A stretch of 64,000 nt of DNA from Tritrichomonas musculus (GCA_039105265.1 JAPFFF010000038.1:1-64000); one strand, 5' to 3'. Positions 1 through 13,399 are shown, counted from the first letter of the stretch. Numbers and translations: made by a program. Notes: generated from the letters alone by a model not told the origin.

Positions 1-673
1 ACGATTCTCTTCCAAGCAGCATCGATTATCTCCCAAACAACAACGATTCTCTTCCAAGCAGCATCGATTCTCTTCCAAACAACAACGATTCTCTTCCAAA
101 CAACAACGATTCTCTTCCAAGCAGCATCGATTCTCTTCCAAGCAGCATCGATTCTCTTCCAAGCAGCATCGATTCTCTTCCAAACAACAACGATTCTCTT
201 CCAAGCAGCATCGATTCTCTTCCAAGCAGCATCGATTCTCTTCCAAGCAGCATCGATTCTCTTCCAAACAACAACGATTCTCTTCCAAACAACAACGATT
301 CTCTTCCAAACAACAACGATTCTCTTCCAAACAACAACGATTCTCTTCCAAGCAGCATCGATTCTCTTCCAAGCAGCATCGATTATCTCCCAAACAACAA
401 CGATTCTCTTCCAAGCAGCATCGATTCTCTTCCAAGCAGCATCGATTCTCTTCCAAACAACAACGATTCTCTTCCAAACAACAACGATTCTCTTCCAAAC
501 AACAACGATTCTCTTCCAAACAACAACGATTCTCTTCCAAGCAGCATCGATTCTCTTCCAAGCAGCATCGATTCTCTTCCAAACAACAACGATTCTCTTC
601 CAAGCAGCATCGATTATCTCCCAAACAACAACGATTCTCTTCCAAGCAGCATCGATTCTCTTCCAAACAACAA

Positions 674-694
674 AGATTCTCTTCCAAACAACAA
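674..694 (+). repeat. CAAAGATT variant monomer, first of about fourteen
   Basis: c1 is replaced by A, removing the CpG. Monomer starts found: 674, 3131, 3593, 4181, 7961, 25160, 30053, 30851, 36773, 39230, 39692, 40280, 44060 and 60776. The 3131/39230 pair is unusual because it follows a C monomer directly. Confidence 0.9.
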
Positions 695-946
695 CGATTC
701 TCTTCCAAGCAGCATCGATTCTCTTCCAAGCAGCATCGATTCTCTTCCAAGCAGCATCGATTCTCTTCCAAACAACAACGATTCTCTTCCAAGCAGCATC
801 GATTCTCTTCCAAGCAGCATCGATTCTCTTCCAAGCAGCATCGATTCTCTTCCAAACAACAACGATTCTCTTCCAAACAACAACGATTCTCTTCCAAACA
901 ACAACGATTCTCTTCCAAACAACAACGATTCTCTTCCAAGCAGCAT

Positions 947-2101
947 CGATTATCTCCCAAACAACAACGATTCTCTTCCAAGCAGCATCGATTCTCTTCC
1001 AAGCAGCATCGATTCTCTTCCAAGCAGCATCGATTCTCTTCCAAGCAGCATCGATTCTCTTCCAAGCAGCATCGATTCTCTTCCAAGCAGCATCGATTCT
1101 CTTCCAAACAACAACGATTCTCTTCCAAGCAGCATCGATTCTCTTCCAAGCAGCATCGATTCTCTTCCAAGCAGCATCGATTCTCTTCCAAACAACAACG
1201 ATTCTCTTCCAAACAACAACGATTCTCTTCCAAACAACAACGATTCTCTTCCAAACAACAACGATTCTCTTCCAAGCAGCATCGATTCTCTTCCAAGCAG
1301 CATCGATTATCTCCCAAACAACAACGATTCTCTTCCAAGCAGCATCGATTCTCTTCCAAGCAGCATCGATTCTCTTCCAAACAACAACGATTCTCTTCCA
1401 AACAACAACGATTCTCTTCCAAACAACAACGATTCTCTTCCAAGTAGCATCGATTCTCTTCCAAGCAGCATCGATTATCTCCCAAACAACAACGATTCTC
1501 TTCCAAGCAGCATCGATTCTCTTCCAAACAACAACGATTCTCTTCCAAACAACAACGATTCTCTTCCAAACAACAACGATTCTCTTCCAAACAACAACGA
1601 TTCTCTTCCAAACAACAACGATTCTCTTCCAAGCAGCATCGATTCTCTTCCAAGCAGCATCGATTATCTCCCAAACAACAACGATTCTCTTCCAAGCAGC
1701 ATCGATTCTCTTCCAAGCAGCATCGATTCTCTTCCAAACAACAACGATTCTCTTCCAAACAACAACGATTCTCTTCCAAGCAGCATCGATTCTCTTCCAA
1801 GCAGCATCGATTATCTCCCAAACAACAACGATTCTCTTCCAAACAACAACGATTCTCTTCCAAGCAGCATCGATTCTCTTCCAAACAACAACGATTCTCT
1901 TCCAAGCAGCATCGATTCTCTTCCAAGCAGCATCGATTCTCTTCCAAGCAGCATCGATTCTCTTCCAAACAACAACGATTCTCTTCCAAACAACAACGAT
2001 TCTCTTCCAAACAACAACGATTCTCTTCCAAACAACAACGATTCTCTTCCAAACAACAACGATTCTCTTCCAAGTAGCATCGATTCTCTTCCATGCAGCA
2101 T
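947..2101 (+). repeat. 55-monomer module, class I, copy 1
   Basis: This is the reference copy. It has five C-led sub-blocks of 17, 8, 9, 7 and 14 monomers: C B6 A B3 A4 B2; C B2 A3 D B; C B A5 B2; C B2 A2 B2; C A B A B3 A5 D E. Here C carries TATCTCCC with an A tail, D carries AAGTAGCAT and E carries ATGCAGCAT. Class I copies lack the 273-bp leader seen in class II. Confidence 0.9.
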
Positions 2102-2122
2102 CGATTATCTCCCAAACAACAA
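2081..2122 (+). repeat. E-C junction, example of the recurring D-E-C marker
   Basis: The E monomer (CTTCCATGCAGCAT) occurs about 41 times, with its ATG at 2093, 5600, 6566, 6671, 7112, 9947, 10556, 12740, 13412, 13748, 13958, 16079, 16751, 19250, 19922, 20888, 21560, 22169, 23072, 26663, 27062, 27965, 38192, 41699, 42665, 42770, 43211, 46088, 46697, 48881, 49553, 52052, 52724, 54866, 55538, 56504, 57176, 57785, 58688, 62678 and 63581. Where I checked, it is preceded by a D monomer (AAGTAGCAT) and usually followed by C (TATCTCCC). D puts TAG, and E then puts ATG, in the same plus frame, which is why many shadow ORFs start here. Confidence 0.9.
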
Positions 2123-3507
2123 CGATTCTCTTCCAAGCAGCATCGATTCTCTTCCAAACAACAACGATTCTCTTCCAAACAACAACGATTCTCTTCCAAA
2201 CAACAACGATTCTCTTCCAAGCAGCATCGATTCTCTTCCAAACAACAACGATTCTCTTCCAAACAACAACGATTCTCTTCCAAACAACAACGATTCTCTT
2301 CCAAGCAGCATCGATTCTCTTCCAAGCAGCATCGATTCTCTTCCAAACAACAACGATTCTCTTCCAAACAACAACGATTCTCTTCCAAGCAGCATCGATT
2401 CTCTTCCAAACAACAACGATTCTCTTCCAAACAACAACGATTCTCTTCCAAACAACAACGATTCTCTTCCAAGCAGCATCGATTCTCTTCCAAGCAGCAT
2501 CGATTCTCTTCCAAACAACAACGATTCTCTTCCAAGCAGCATCGATTCTCTTCCAAACAACAACGATTCTCTTCCAAACAACAACGATTCTCTTCCAAAC
2601 AACAACGATTCTCTTCCAAGCAGCATCGATTCTCTTCCAAACAACAACGATTCTCTTCCAAACAACAACGATTCTCTTCCAAACAACAACGATTCTCTTC
2701 CAAGCAGCATCGATTCTCTTCCAAGCAGCATCGATTCTCTTCCAAACAACAACGATTCTCTTCCAAACAACAACGATTCTCTTCCAAACAACAACGATTC
2801 TCTTCCAAGCAGCATCGATTCTCTTCCAAGCAGCATCGATTCTCTTCCAAGCAGCATCGATTCTCTTCCAAGCAGCATCGATTCTCTTCCAAGCAGCATC
2901 GATTCTCTTCCAAGCAGCATCGATTCTCTTCCAAACAACAACGATTCTCTTCCAAACAACAACGATTCTCTTCCAAACAACAACGATTCTCTTCCAAACA
3001 ACAACGATTCTCTTCCAAGCAGCATCGATTCTCTTCCAAGCAGCATCGATTCTCTTCCAAGCAGCATCGATTCTCTTCCAAGCAGCATCGATTCTCTTCC
3101 AAGCAGCATCGATTATCTCCCAAACAACAAAGATTCTCTTCCAAGCAGCATCGATTCTCTTCCAAACAACAACGATTCTCTTCCAAACAACAACGATTCT
3201 CTTCCAAGTAGCATCGATTCTCTTCCAAGCAGCATCGATTCTCTTCCAAACAACAACGATTCTCTTCCAAGCAGCATCGATTATCTCCCAAACAACAACG
3301 ATTCTCTTCCAAGCAGCATCGATTCTCTTCCAAACAACAACGATTCTCTTCCAAACAACAACGATTCTCTTCCAAACAACAACGATTCTCTTCCAAACAA
3401 CAACGATTCTCTTCCAAACAACAACGATTCTCTTCCAAACAACAACGATTCTCTTCCAAGCAGCATCGATTCTCTTCCAAGCAGCATCGATTCTCTTCCA
3501 AACAACA
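2102..3507 (+). repeat. Inter-module segment following class I copy 1
   Basis: Starts with C B A3 B A3 B2. It holds B runs of six and five monomers between 2.80 and 3.11 kb, where the second 3,507-bp unit instead has a C-led block. It also holds the CAAAGATT variant at 3,131 directly after a C monomer, and a D monomer near 3,208. Macro-copy 2 has the same segment at 38,201-39,606. It contains satellite monomers only. Confidence 0.85.
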
Positions 3508-6343
3508 ACGATTCTCTTCCAAGCAGCATCGATTATCTCCCAAACAACAACGATTCTCTTCCAAGCAGCATCGATTCTCTTCCAAACAACAAAGATTCTC
3601 TTCCAAACAACAACGATTCTCTTCCAAGCAGCATCGATTCTCTTCCAAGCAGCATCGATTCTCTTCCAAGCAGCATCGATTCTCTTCCAAACAACAACGA
3701 TTCTCTTCCAAGCAGCATCGATTCTCTTCCAAGCAGCATCGATTCTCTTCCAAGCAGCATCGATTCTCTTCCAAACAACAACGATTCTCTTCCAAACAAC
3801 AACGATTCTCTTCCAAACAACAACGATTCTCTTCCAAACAACAACGATTCTCTTCCAAGCAGCATCGATTCTCTTCCAAGCAGCATCGATTATCTCCCAA
3901 ACAACAACGATTCTCTTCCAAGCAGCATCGATTCTCTTCCAAGCAGCATCGATTCTCTTCCAAACAACAACGATTCTCTTCCAAACAACAACGATTCTCT
4001 TCCAAACAACAACGATTCTCTTCCAAACAACAACGATTCTCTTCCAAGCAGCATCGATTCTCTTCCAAGCAGCATCGATTCTCTTCCAAACAACAACGAT
4101 TCTCTTCCAAGCAGCATCGATTATCTCCCAAACAACAACGATTCTCTTCCAAGCAGCATCGATTCTCTTCCAAACAACAAAGATTCTCTTCCAAACAACA
4201 ACGATTCTCTTCCAAGCAGCATCGATTCTCTTCCAAGCAGCATCGATTCTCTTCCAAGCAGCATCGATTCTCTTCCAAACAACAACGATTCTCTTCCAAG
4301 CAGCATCGATTCTCTTCCAAGCAGCATCGATTCTCTTCCAAGCAGCATCGATTCTCTTCCAAACAACAACGATTCTCTTCCAAACAACAACGATTCTCTT
4401 CCAAACAACAACGATTCTCTTCCAAACAACAACGATTCTCTTCCAAGCAGCATCGATTATCTCCCAAACAACAACGATTCTCTTCCAAGCAGCATCGATT
4501 CTCTTCCAAGCAGCATCGATTCTCTTCCAAGCAGCATCGATTCTCTTCCAAGCAGCATCGATTCTCTTCCAAGCAGCATCGATTCTCTTCCAAGCAGCAT
4601 CGATTCTCTTCCAAACAACAACGATTCTCTTCCAAGCAGCATCGATTCTCTTCCAAGCAGCATCGATTCTCTTCCAAGCAGCATCGATTCTCTTCCAAAC
4701 AACAACGATTCTCTTCCAAACAACAACGATTCTCTTCCAAACAACAACGATTCTCTTCCAAACAACAACGATTCTCTTCCAAGCAGCATCGATTCTCTTC
4801 CAAGCAGCATCGATTATCTCCCAAACAACAACGATTCTCTTCCAAGCAGCATCGATTCTCTTCCAAGCAGCATCGATTCTCTTCCAAACAACAACGATTC
4901 TCTTCCAAACAACAACGATTCTCTTCCAAACAACAACGATTCTCTTCCAAGTAGCATCGATTCTCTTCCAAGCAGCATCGATTATCTCCCAAACAACAAC
5001 GATTCTCTTCCAAGCAGCATCGATTCTCTTCCAAACAACAACGATTCTCTTCCAAACAACAACGATTCTCTTCCAAACAACAACGATTCTCTTCCAAACA
5101 ACAACGATTCTCTTCCAAACAACAACGATTCTCTTCCAAGCAGCATCGATTCTCTTCCAAGCAGCATCGATTATCTCCCAAACAACAACGATTCTCTTCC
5201 AAGCAGCATCGATTCTCTTCCAAGCAGCATCGATTCTCTTCCAAACAACAACGATTCTCTTCCAAACAACAACGATTCTCTTCCAAGCAGCATCGATTCT
5301 CTTCCAAGCAGCATCGATTATCTCCCAAACAACAACGATTCTCTTCCAAACAACAACGATTCTCTTCCAAGCAGCATCGATTCTCTTCCAAACAACAACG
5401 ATTCTCTTCCAAGCAGCATCGATTCTCTTCCAAGCAGCATCGATTCTCTTCCAAGCAGCATCGATTCTCTTCCAAACAACAACGATTCTCTTCCAAACAA
5501 CAACGATTCTCTTCCAAACAACAACGATTCTCTTCCAAACAACAACGATTCTCTTCCAAACAACAACGATTCTCTTCCAAGTAGCATCGATTCTCTTCCA
5601 TGCAGCATCGATTATCTCCCAAACAACAACGATTCTCTTCCAAGCAGCATCGATTCTCTTCCAAACAACAACGATTCTCTTCCAAACAACAACGATTCTC
5701 TTCCAAACAACAACGATTCTCTTCCAAGCAGCATCGATTCTCTTCCAAACAACAACGATTCTCTTCCAAACAACAACGATTCTCTTCCAAACAACAACGA
5801 TTCTCTTCCAAGCAGCATCGATTCTCTTCCAAGCAGCATCGATTCTCTTCCAAACAACAACGATTCTCTTCCAAACAACAACGATTCTCTTCCAAGCAGC
5901 ATCGATTCTCTTCCAAACAACAACGATTCTCTTCCAAACAACAACGATTCTCTTCCAAACAACAACGATTCTCTTCCAAGCAGCATCGATTCTCTTCCAA
6001 GCAGCATCGATTCTCTTCCAAACAACAACGATTCTCTTCCAAGCAGCATCGATTCTCTTCCAAACAACAACGATTCTCTTCCAAACAACAACGATTCTCT
6101 TCCAAACAACAACGATTCTCTTCCAAGCAGCATCGATTCTCTTCCAAACAACAACGATTCTCTTCCAAACAACAACGATTCTCTTCCAAACAACAACGAT
6201 TCTCTTCCAAGCAGCATCGATTCTCTTCCAAGCAGCATCGATTCTCTTCCAAACAACAACGATTCTCTTCCAAACAACAACGATTCTCTTCCAAACAACA
6301 ACGATTCTCTTCCAAGCAGCATCGATTCTCTTCCAAGCAGCAT
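3508..6343 (+). repeat. 3,507-bp higher-order unit, second member
   Basis: Matches 1-2,836. Macro-copy 2 carries the same pair at 36,100 and 39,607, including the difference at 3,593 (39,692 has A, 36,185 has C). That substitution is therefore older than the 36-kb duplication. Confidence 0.85.
4454..5608 (+). repeat. 55-monomer module, class I, copy 2
   Basis: Same five sub-blocks as 947-2,101, shifted by 3,507 bp, with no leader. It is the module of the second 3,507-bp unit. Confidence 0.9.
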
Positions 6344-8569
6344 CGATTATCTCCCAAACAACAACGATTCTCTTCCAAACAACAACGATTCTCTTCCAAA
6401 CAACAACGATTCTCTTCCAAACAACAACGATTCTCTTCCAAGCAGCATCGATTCTCTTCCAAGCAGCATCGATTCTCTTCCAAACAACAACGATTCTCTT
6501 CCAAACAACAACGATTCTCTTCCAAACAACAACGATTCTCTTCCAAGTAGCATCGATTCTCTTCCATGCAGCATCGATTCTCTTCCAAACAACAACGATT
6601 CTCTTCCAAACAACAACGATTCTCTTCCAAACAACAACGATTCTCTTCCAAGTAGCATCGATTCTCTTCCATGCAGCATCGATTCTCTTCCAAACAACAA
6701 CGATTCTCTTCCAAGCAGCATCGATTCTCTTCCAAACAACAACGATTCTCTTCCAAGCAGCATCGATTCTCTTCCAAGCAGCATCGATTCTCTTCCAAAC
6801 AACAACGATTCTCTTCCAAACAACAACGATTCTCTTCCAAACAACAACGATTCTCTTCCAAGCAGCATCGATTCTCTTCCAAGCAGCATCGATTATCTCC
6901 CAAACAACAACGATTCTCTTCCAAACAACAACGATTCTCTTCCAAACAACAACGATTCTCTTCCAAACAACAACGATTCTCTTCCAAGCAGCATCGATTC
7001 TCTTCCAAGCAGCATCGATTCTCTTCCAAACAACAACGATTCTCTTCCAAACAACAACGATTCTCTTCCAAACAACAACGATTCTCTTCCAAGTAGCATC
7101 GATTCTCTTCCATGCAGCATCGATTCTCTTCCAAACAACAACGATTCTCTTCCAAGCAGCATCGATTCTCTTCCAAACAACAACGATTCTCTTCCAAACA
7201 ACAACGATTCTCTTCCAAACAACAACGATTCTCTTCCAAGCAGCATCGATTCTCTTCCAAACAACAACGATTCTCTTCCAAACAACAACGATTCTCTTCC
7301 AAACAACAACGATTCTCTTCCAAGCAGCATCGATTCTCTTCCAAACAACAACGATTCTCTTCCAAACAACAACGATTCTCTTCCAAACAACAACGATTCT
7401 CTTCCAAGCAGCATCGATTCTCTTCCAAGCAGCATCGATTCTCTTCCAAACAACAACGATTCTCTTCCAAGCAGCATCGATTCTCTTCCAAACAACAACG
7501 ATTCTCTTCCAAACAACAACGATTCTCTTCCAAACAACAACGATTCTCTTCCAAGCAGCATCGATTCTCTTCCAAACAACAACGATTCTCTTCCAAACAA
7601 CAACGATTCTCTTCCAAACAACAACGATTCTCTTCCAAGCAGCATCGATTATCTCCCAAACAACAACGATTCTCTTCCAAGCAGCATCGATTCTCTTCCA
7701 AACAACAACGATTCTCTTCCAAACAACAACGATTCTCTTCCAAACAACAACGATTCTCTTCCAAACAACAACGATTCTCTTCCAAACAACAACGATTCTC
7801 TTCCAAACAACAACGATTCTCTTCCAAGCAGCATCGATTCTCTTCCAAGCAGCATCGATTCTCTTCCAAACAACAACGATTCTCTTCCAAGCAGCATCGA
7901 TTATCTCCCAAACAACAACGATTCTCTTCCAAGCAGCATCGATTCTCTTCCAAACAACAAAGATTCTCTTCCAAACAACAACGATTCTCTTCCAAGCAGC
8001 ATCGATTCTCTTCCAAGCAGCATCGATTCTCTTCCAAGCAGCATCGATTCTCTTCCAAACAACAACGATTCTCTTCCAAGCAGCATCGATTCTCTTCCAA
8101 GCAGCATCGATTCTCTTCCAAGCAGCATCGATTCTCTTCCAAACAACAACGATTCTCTTCCAAACAACAACGATTCTCTTCCAAACAACAACGATTCTCT
8201 TCCAAACAACAACGATTCTCTTCCAAGCAGCATCGATTCTCTTCCAAGCAGCATCGATTATCTCCCAAACAACAACGATTCTCTTCCAAGCAGCATCGAT
8301 TCTCTTCCAAGCAGCATCGATTCTCTTCCAAACAACAACGATTCTCTTCCAAACAACAACGATTCTCTTCCAAACAACAACGATTCTCTTCCAAGTAGCA
8401 TCGATTCTCTTCCAAGCAGCATCGATTCTCTTCCAAACAACAACGATTCTCTTCCAAACAACAACGATTCTCTTCCAAACAACAACGATTCTCTTCCAAA
8501 CAACAACGATTCTCTTCCAAACAACAACGATTCTCTTCCAAGCAGCATCGATTCTCTTCCAAGCAGCAT
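5609..8569 (+). repeat. Spacer segment with D-E pairs not followed by C
   Basis: E monomers (ATG at 6,566, 6,671 and 7,112) follow D monomers but are followed by an A monomer instead of the usual C. The first two are only 105 bp apart. The CAAAGATT variant is at 7,961. Counterpart at 41,708-44,668 (shift 36,099), with E at 42,665, 42,770 and 43,211. Confidence 0.82.
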
Positions 8570-8590
8570 CGATTATCTCCTAAACAACAA
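8570..8590 (+). repeat. F monomer (TATCTCCTAAAC), first of ten
   Basis: This is a C monomer with a further C-to-T change at monomer position 12. Monomer starts: 8570, 11321, 14660, 17831, 30662, 44669, 47462, 50633, 53447 and 61385. Eight of these open the 273-bp leader of class II modules. Those at 30,662 and 61,385 are not followed by the module. Confidence 0.92.
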
Positions 8591-9955
8591 CGATTCTCTT
8601 CCAAGCAGCATCGATTCTCTTCCAAGCAGCATCGATTCTCTTCCAAGCAGCATCGATTCTCTTCCAAGCAGCATCGATTATCTCCCAAACAACAACGATT
8701 CTCTTCCAAGCAGCATCGATTATCTCCCAAACAACAACGATTCTCTTCCAAGCAGCATCGATTCTCTTCCAAGCAGCATCGATTCTCTTCCAAGCAGCAT
8801 CGATTCTCTTCCAAGCAGCATCGATTCTCTTCCAAGCAGCATCGATTATCTCCCAAACAACAACGATTCTCTTCCAAGCAGCATCGATTCTCTTCCAAGC
8901 AGCATCGATTCTCTTCCAAGCAGCATCGATTCTCTTCCAAGCAGCATCGATTCTCTTCCAAGCAGCATCGATTCTCTTCCAAGCAGCATCGATTCTCTTC
9001 CAAACAACAACGATTCTCTTCCAAGCAGCATCGATTCTCTTCCAAGCAGCATCGATTCTCTTCCAAGCAGCATCGATTCTCTTCCAAACAACAACGATTC
9101 TCTTCCAAACAACAACGATTCTCTTCCAAACAACAACGATTCTCTTCCAAACAACAACGATTCTCTTCCAAGCAGCATCGATTCTCTTCCAAGCAGCATC
9201 GATTATCTCCCAAACAACAACGATTCTCTTCCAAGCAGCATCGATTCTCTTCCAAGCAGCATCGATTCTCTTCCAAACAACAACGATTCTCTTCCAAACA
9301 ACAACGATTCTCTTCCAAACAACAACGATTCTCTTCCAAGTAGCATCGATTCTCTTCCAAGCAGCATCGATTATCTCCCAAACAACAACGATTCTCTTCC
9401 AAGCAGCATCGATTCTCTTCCAAACAACAACGATTCTCTTCCAAACAACAACGATTCTCTTCCAAACAACAACGATTCTCTTCCAAACAACAACGATTCT
9501 CTTCCAAACAACAACGATTCTCTTCCAAGCAGCATCGATTCTCTTCCAAGCAGCATCGATTATCTCCCAAACAACAACGATTCTCTTCCAAGCAGCATCG
9601 ATTCTCTTCCAAGCAGCATCGATTCTCTTCCAAACAACAACGATTCTCTTCCAAACAACAACGATTCTCTTCCAAGCAGCATCGATTCTCTTCCAAGCAG
9701 CATCGATTATCTCCCAAACAACAACGATTCTCTTCCAAACAACAACGATTCTCTTCCAAGCAGCATCGATTCTCTTCCAAGCAGCATCGATTCTCTTCCA
9801 AGCAGCATCGATTCTCTTCCAAACAACAACGATTCTCTTCCAAACAACAACGATTCTCTTCCAAACAACAACGATTCTCTTCCAAACAACAACGATTCTC
9901 TTCCAAACAACAACGATTCTCTTCCAAGTAGCATCGATTCTCTTCCATGCAGCAT
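8570..9955 (+). repeat. Module, class II (with leader), copy 1; short by 42 bp
   Basis: The 273-bp leader is F B4, C B, C B5 (8,570-8,842), where F is a C monomer also carrying CCTAAAC. The module follows. Its last sub-block, from 9,704, lacks one A-B pair that the other 11 copies have, so it has 12 monomers instead of 14. The matching copy at 44,669-46,096 is full length, so the loss most likely came after the 36-kb duplication. Confidence 0.88.
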
Positions 9956-10165
9956 CGATTATCTCCCAAACAACAACGATTCTCTTCCAAGCAGCATCGA
10001 TTCTCTTCCAAACAACAACGATTCTCTTCCAAACAACAACGATTCTCTTCCAAACAACAACGATTCTCTTCCAAGCAGCATCGATTCTCTTCCAAGCAGC
10101 ATCGATTCTCTTCCAAACAACAACGATTCTCTTCCAAACAACAACGATTCTCTTCCAAACAACAA

Positions 10166-10186
10166 TGATTCTCTTCCAAGCAGCAT
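10166..10186 (+). repeat. AATGATT variant monomer, first of eight
   Basis: The C of the single CpG is replaced by T (c1 to T). Monomer starts: 10166, 20141, 21779, 26294, 46307, 55757, 57395 and 62288. Most sit about 390 bp before an E-C junction, so they mark one higher-order position and not independent mutations. Confidence 0.92.
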
Positions 10187-10459
10187 CGATTCTCTTCCAA
10201 ACAACAACGATTCTCTTCCAAACAACAACGATTCTCTTCCAAACAACAACGATTCTCTTCCAAGCAGCATCGATTCTCTTCCAAGCAGCATCGATTCTCT
10301 TCCAAACAACAACGATTCTCTTCCAAGCAGCATCGATTCTCTTCCAAGCAGCATCGATTCTCTTCCAAACAACAACGATTCTCTTCCAAACAACAACGAT
10401 TCTCTTCCAAACAACAACGATTCTCTTCCAAGCAGCATCGATTCTCTTCCAAACAACAA

Positions 10460-10480
10460 CGATTCTCTTCTAAACAACAA
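10460..10480 (+). repeat. CTTCTAAAC variant monomer (two copies)
   Basis: A type A monomer with C-to-T at position 12, at 10,460 and 46,601 (shift 36,141). It is present once per macro-copy and nowhere else that I found. Confidence 0.9.
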
Positions 10481-11320
10481 CGATTCTCTTCCAAACAACA
10501 ACGATTCTCTTCCAAACAACAACGATTCTCTTCCAAGTAGCATCGATTCTCTTCCATGCAGCATCGATTATCTCCCAAACAACAACGATTCTCTTCCAAG
10601 CAGCATCGATTCTCTTCCAAACAACAACGATTCTCTTCCAAACAACAACGATTCTCTTCCAAACAACAACGATTCTCTTCCAAGCAGCATCGATTCTCTT
10701 CCAAACAACAACGATTCTCTTCCAAACAACAACGATTCTCTTCCAAACAACAACGATTCTCTTCCAAGCAGCATCGATTCTCTTCCAAGCAGCATCGATT
10801 CTCTTCCAAACAACAACGATTCTCTTCCAAGCAGCATCGATTCTCTTCCAAGCAGCATCGATTCTCTTCCAAGCAGCATCGATTCTCTTCCAAACAACAA
10901 CGATTCTCTTCCAAGCAGCATCGATTCTCTTCCAAGCAGCATCGATTCTCTTCCAAGCAGCATCGATTCTCTTCCAAACAACAACGATTCTCTTCCAAAC
11001 AACAACGATTCTCTTCCAAGCAGCATCGATTCTCTTCCAAACAACAACGATTCTCTTCCAAACAACAACGATTCTCTTCCAAACAACAACGATTCTCTTC
11101 CAAACAACAACGATTCTCTTCCAAGCAGCATCGATTCTCTTCCAAGCAGCATCGATTCTCTTCCAAACAACAACGATTCTCTTCCAAACAACAACGATTC
11201 TCTTCCAAACAACAACGATTCTCTTCCAAACAACAACGATTCTCTTCCAAACAACAACGATTCTCTTCCAAACAACAACGATTCTCTTCCAAGCAGCATC
11301 GATTCTCTTCCAAGCAGCAT

Positions 11321-12748
11321 CGATTATCTCCTAAACAACAACGATTCTCTTCCAAGCAGCATCGATTCTCTTCCAAGCAGCATCGATTCTCTTCCAAGCA
11401 GCATCGATTCTCTTCCAAGCAGCATCGATTATCTCCCAAACAACAACGATTCTCTTCCAAGCAGCATCGATTATCTCCCAAACAACAACGATTCTCTTCC
11501 AAGCAGCATCGATTCTCTTCCAAGCAGCATCGATTCTCTTCCAAGCAGCATCGATTCTCTTCCAAGCAGCATCGATTCTCTTCCAAGCAGCATCGATTAT
11601 CTCCCAAACAACAACGATTCTCTTCCAAGCAGCATCGATTCTCTTCCAAGCAGCATCGATTCTCTTCCAAGCAGCATCGATTCTCTTCCAAGCAGCATCG
11701 ATTCTCTTCCAAGCAGCATCGATTCTCTTCCAAGCAGCATCGATTCTCTTCCAAACAACAACGATTCTCTTCCAAGCAGCATCGATTCTCTTCCAAGCAG
11801 CATCGATTCTCTTCCAAGCAGCATCGATTCTCTTCCAAACAACAACGATTCTCTTCCAAACAACAACGATTCTCTTCCAAACAACAACGATTCTCTTCCA
11901 AACAACAACGATTCTCTTCCAAGCAGCATCGATTCTCTTCCAAGCAGCATCGATTATCTCCCAAACAACAACGATTCTCTTCCAAGCAGCATCGATTCTC
12001 TTCCAAGCAGCATCGATTCTCTTCCAAACAACAACGATTCTCTTCCAAACAACAACGATTCTCTTCCAAACAACAACGATTCTCTTCCAAGTAGCATCGA
12101 TTCTCTTCCAAGCAGCATCGATTATCTCCCAAACAACAACGATTCTCTTCCAAGCAGCATCGATTCTCTTCCAAACAACAACGATTCTCTTCCAAACAAC
12201 AACGATTCTCTTCCAAACAACAACGATTCTCTTCCAAACAACAACGATTCTCTTCCAAACAACAACGATTCTCTTCCAAGCAGCATCGATTCTCTTCCAA
12301 GCAGCATCGATTATCTCCCAAACAACAACGATTCTCTTCCAAGCAGCATCGATTCTCTTCCAAGCAGCATCGATTCTCTTCCAAACAACAACGATTCTCT
12401 TCCAAACAACAACGATTCTCTTCCAAGCAGCATCGATTCTCTTCCAAGCAGCATCGATTATCTCCCAAACAACAACGATTCTCTTCCAAACAACAACGAT
12501 TCTCTTCCAAGCAGCATCGATTCTCTTCCAAACAACAACGATTCTCTTCCAAGCAGCATCGATTCTCTTCCAAGCAGCATCGATTCTCTTCCAAGCAGCA
12601 TCGATTCTCTTCCAAACAACAACGATTCTCTTCCAAACAACAACGATTCTCTTCCAAACAACAACGATTCTCTTCCAAACAACAACGATTCTCTTCCAAA
12701 CAACAACGATTCTCTTCCAAGTAGCATCGATTCTCTTCCATGCAGCAT
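11321..12748 (+). repeat. Module, class II, copy 2
   Basis: Full 1,428-bp form: 273-bp leader plus 55 monomers, 2,751 bp downstream of the previous copy measured at the leader. Confidence 0.9.
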
Positions 12749-13399
12749 CGATTATCTCCCAAACAACAACGATTCTCTTCCAAGCAGCATCGATTCTCTT
12801 CCAAACAACAACGATTCTCTTCCAAACAACAACGATTCTCTTCCAAACAACAACGATTCTCTTCCAAGCAGCATCGATTCTCTTCCAAGCAGCATCGATT
12901 CTCTTCCAAACAACAACGATTCTCTTCCAAACAACAACGATTCTCTTCCAAACAACAACGATTCTCTTCCAAGCAGCATCGATTCTCTTCCAAACAACAA
13001 CGATTCTCTTCCAAACAACAACGATTCTCTTCCAAACAACAACGATTCTCTTCCAAGCAGCATCGATTCTCTTCCAAACAACAACGATTCTCTTCCAAGC
13101 AGCATCGATTCTCTTCCAAGCAGCATCGATTATCTCCCAAACAACAACGATTCTCTTCCAAGCAGCATCGATTCTCTTCCAAGCAGCATCGATTCTCTTC
13201 CAAACAACAACGATTCTCTTCCAAACAACAACGATTCTCTTCCAAGCAGCATCGATTCTCTTCCAAGCAGCATCGATTCTCTTCCAAACAACAACGATTC
13301 TCTTCCAAACAACAACGATTCTCTTCCAAACAACAACGATTCTCTTCCAAACAACAACGATTCTCTTCCAAACAACAACGATTCTCTTCCAAGTAGCAT

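Larger units (their letters stand above)
1..2836 (+). repeat. 3,507-bp higher-order unit, first member (part matching second)
   Basis: Bases 1-2,836 match 3,508-6,343 monomer for monomer with a shift of 3,507 bp (167 monomers). The one difference noted is at 86/3,593, where the second member has the CAAAGATT variant and the first has the usual C. The match ends where the first member has a B monomer (2,837) and the second a C monomer (6,344). It contains class I module 947-2,101. Confidence 0.85.

Noticed and set aside
26-379. Many 61-334-residue minus-strand MLLGRES/LLFGRES frames
   Set aside because: Each ends at the TAA created by a C monomer and starts at a B-tail ATG. They are shadows of the module boundaries.
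2093-3211. Repeated MQHR-RFSSKQ frames on the plus strand as a gene family
   Set aside because: Each begins at the ATG of an E monomer and ends at the TAG of the next D monomer. Their lengths follow marker spacing, not protein structure.
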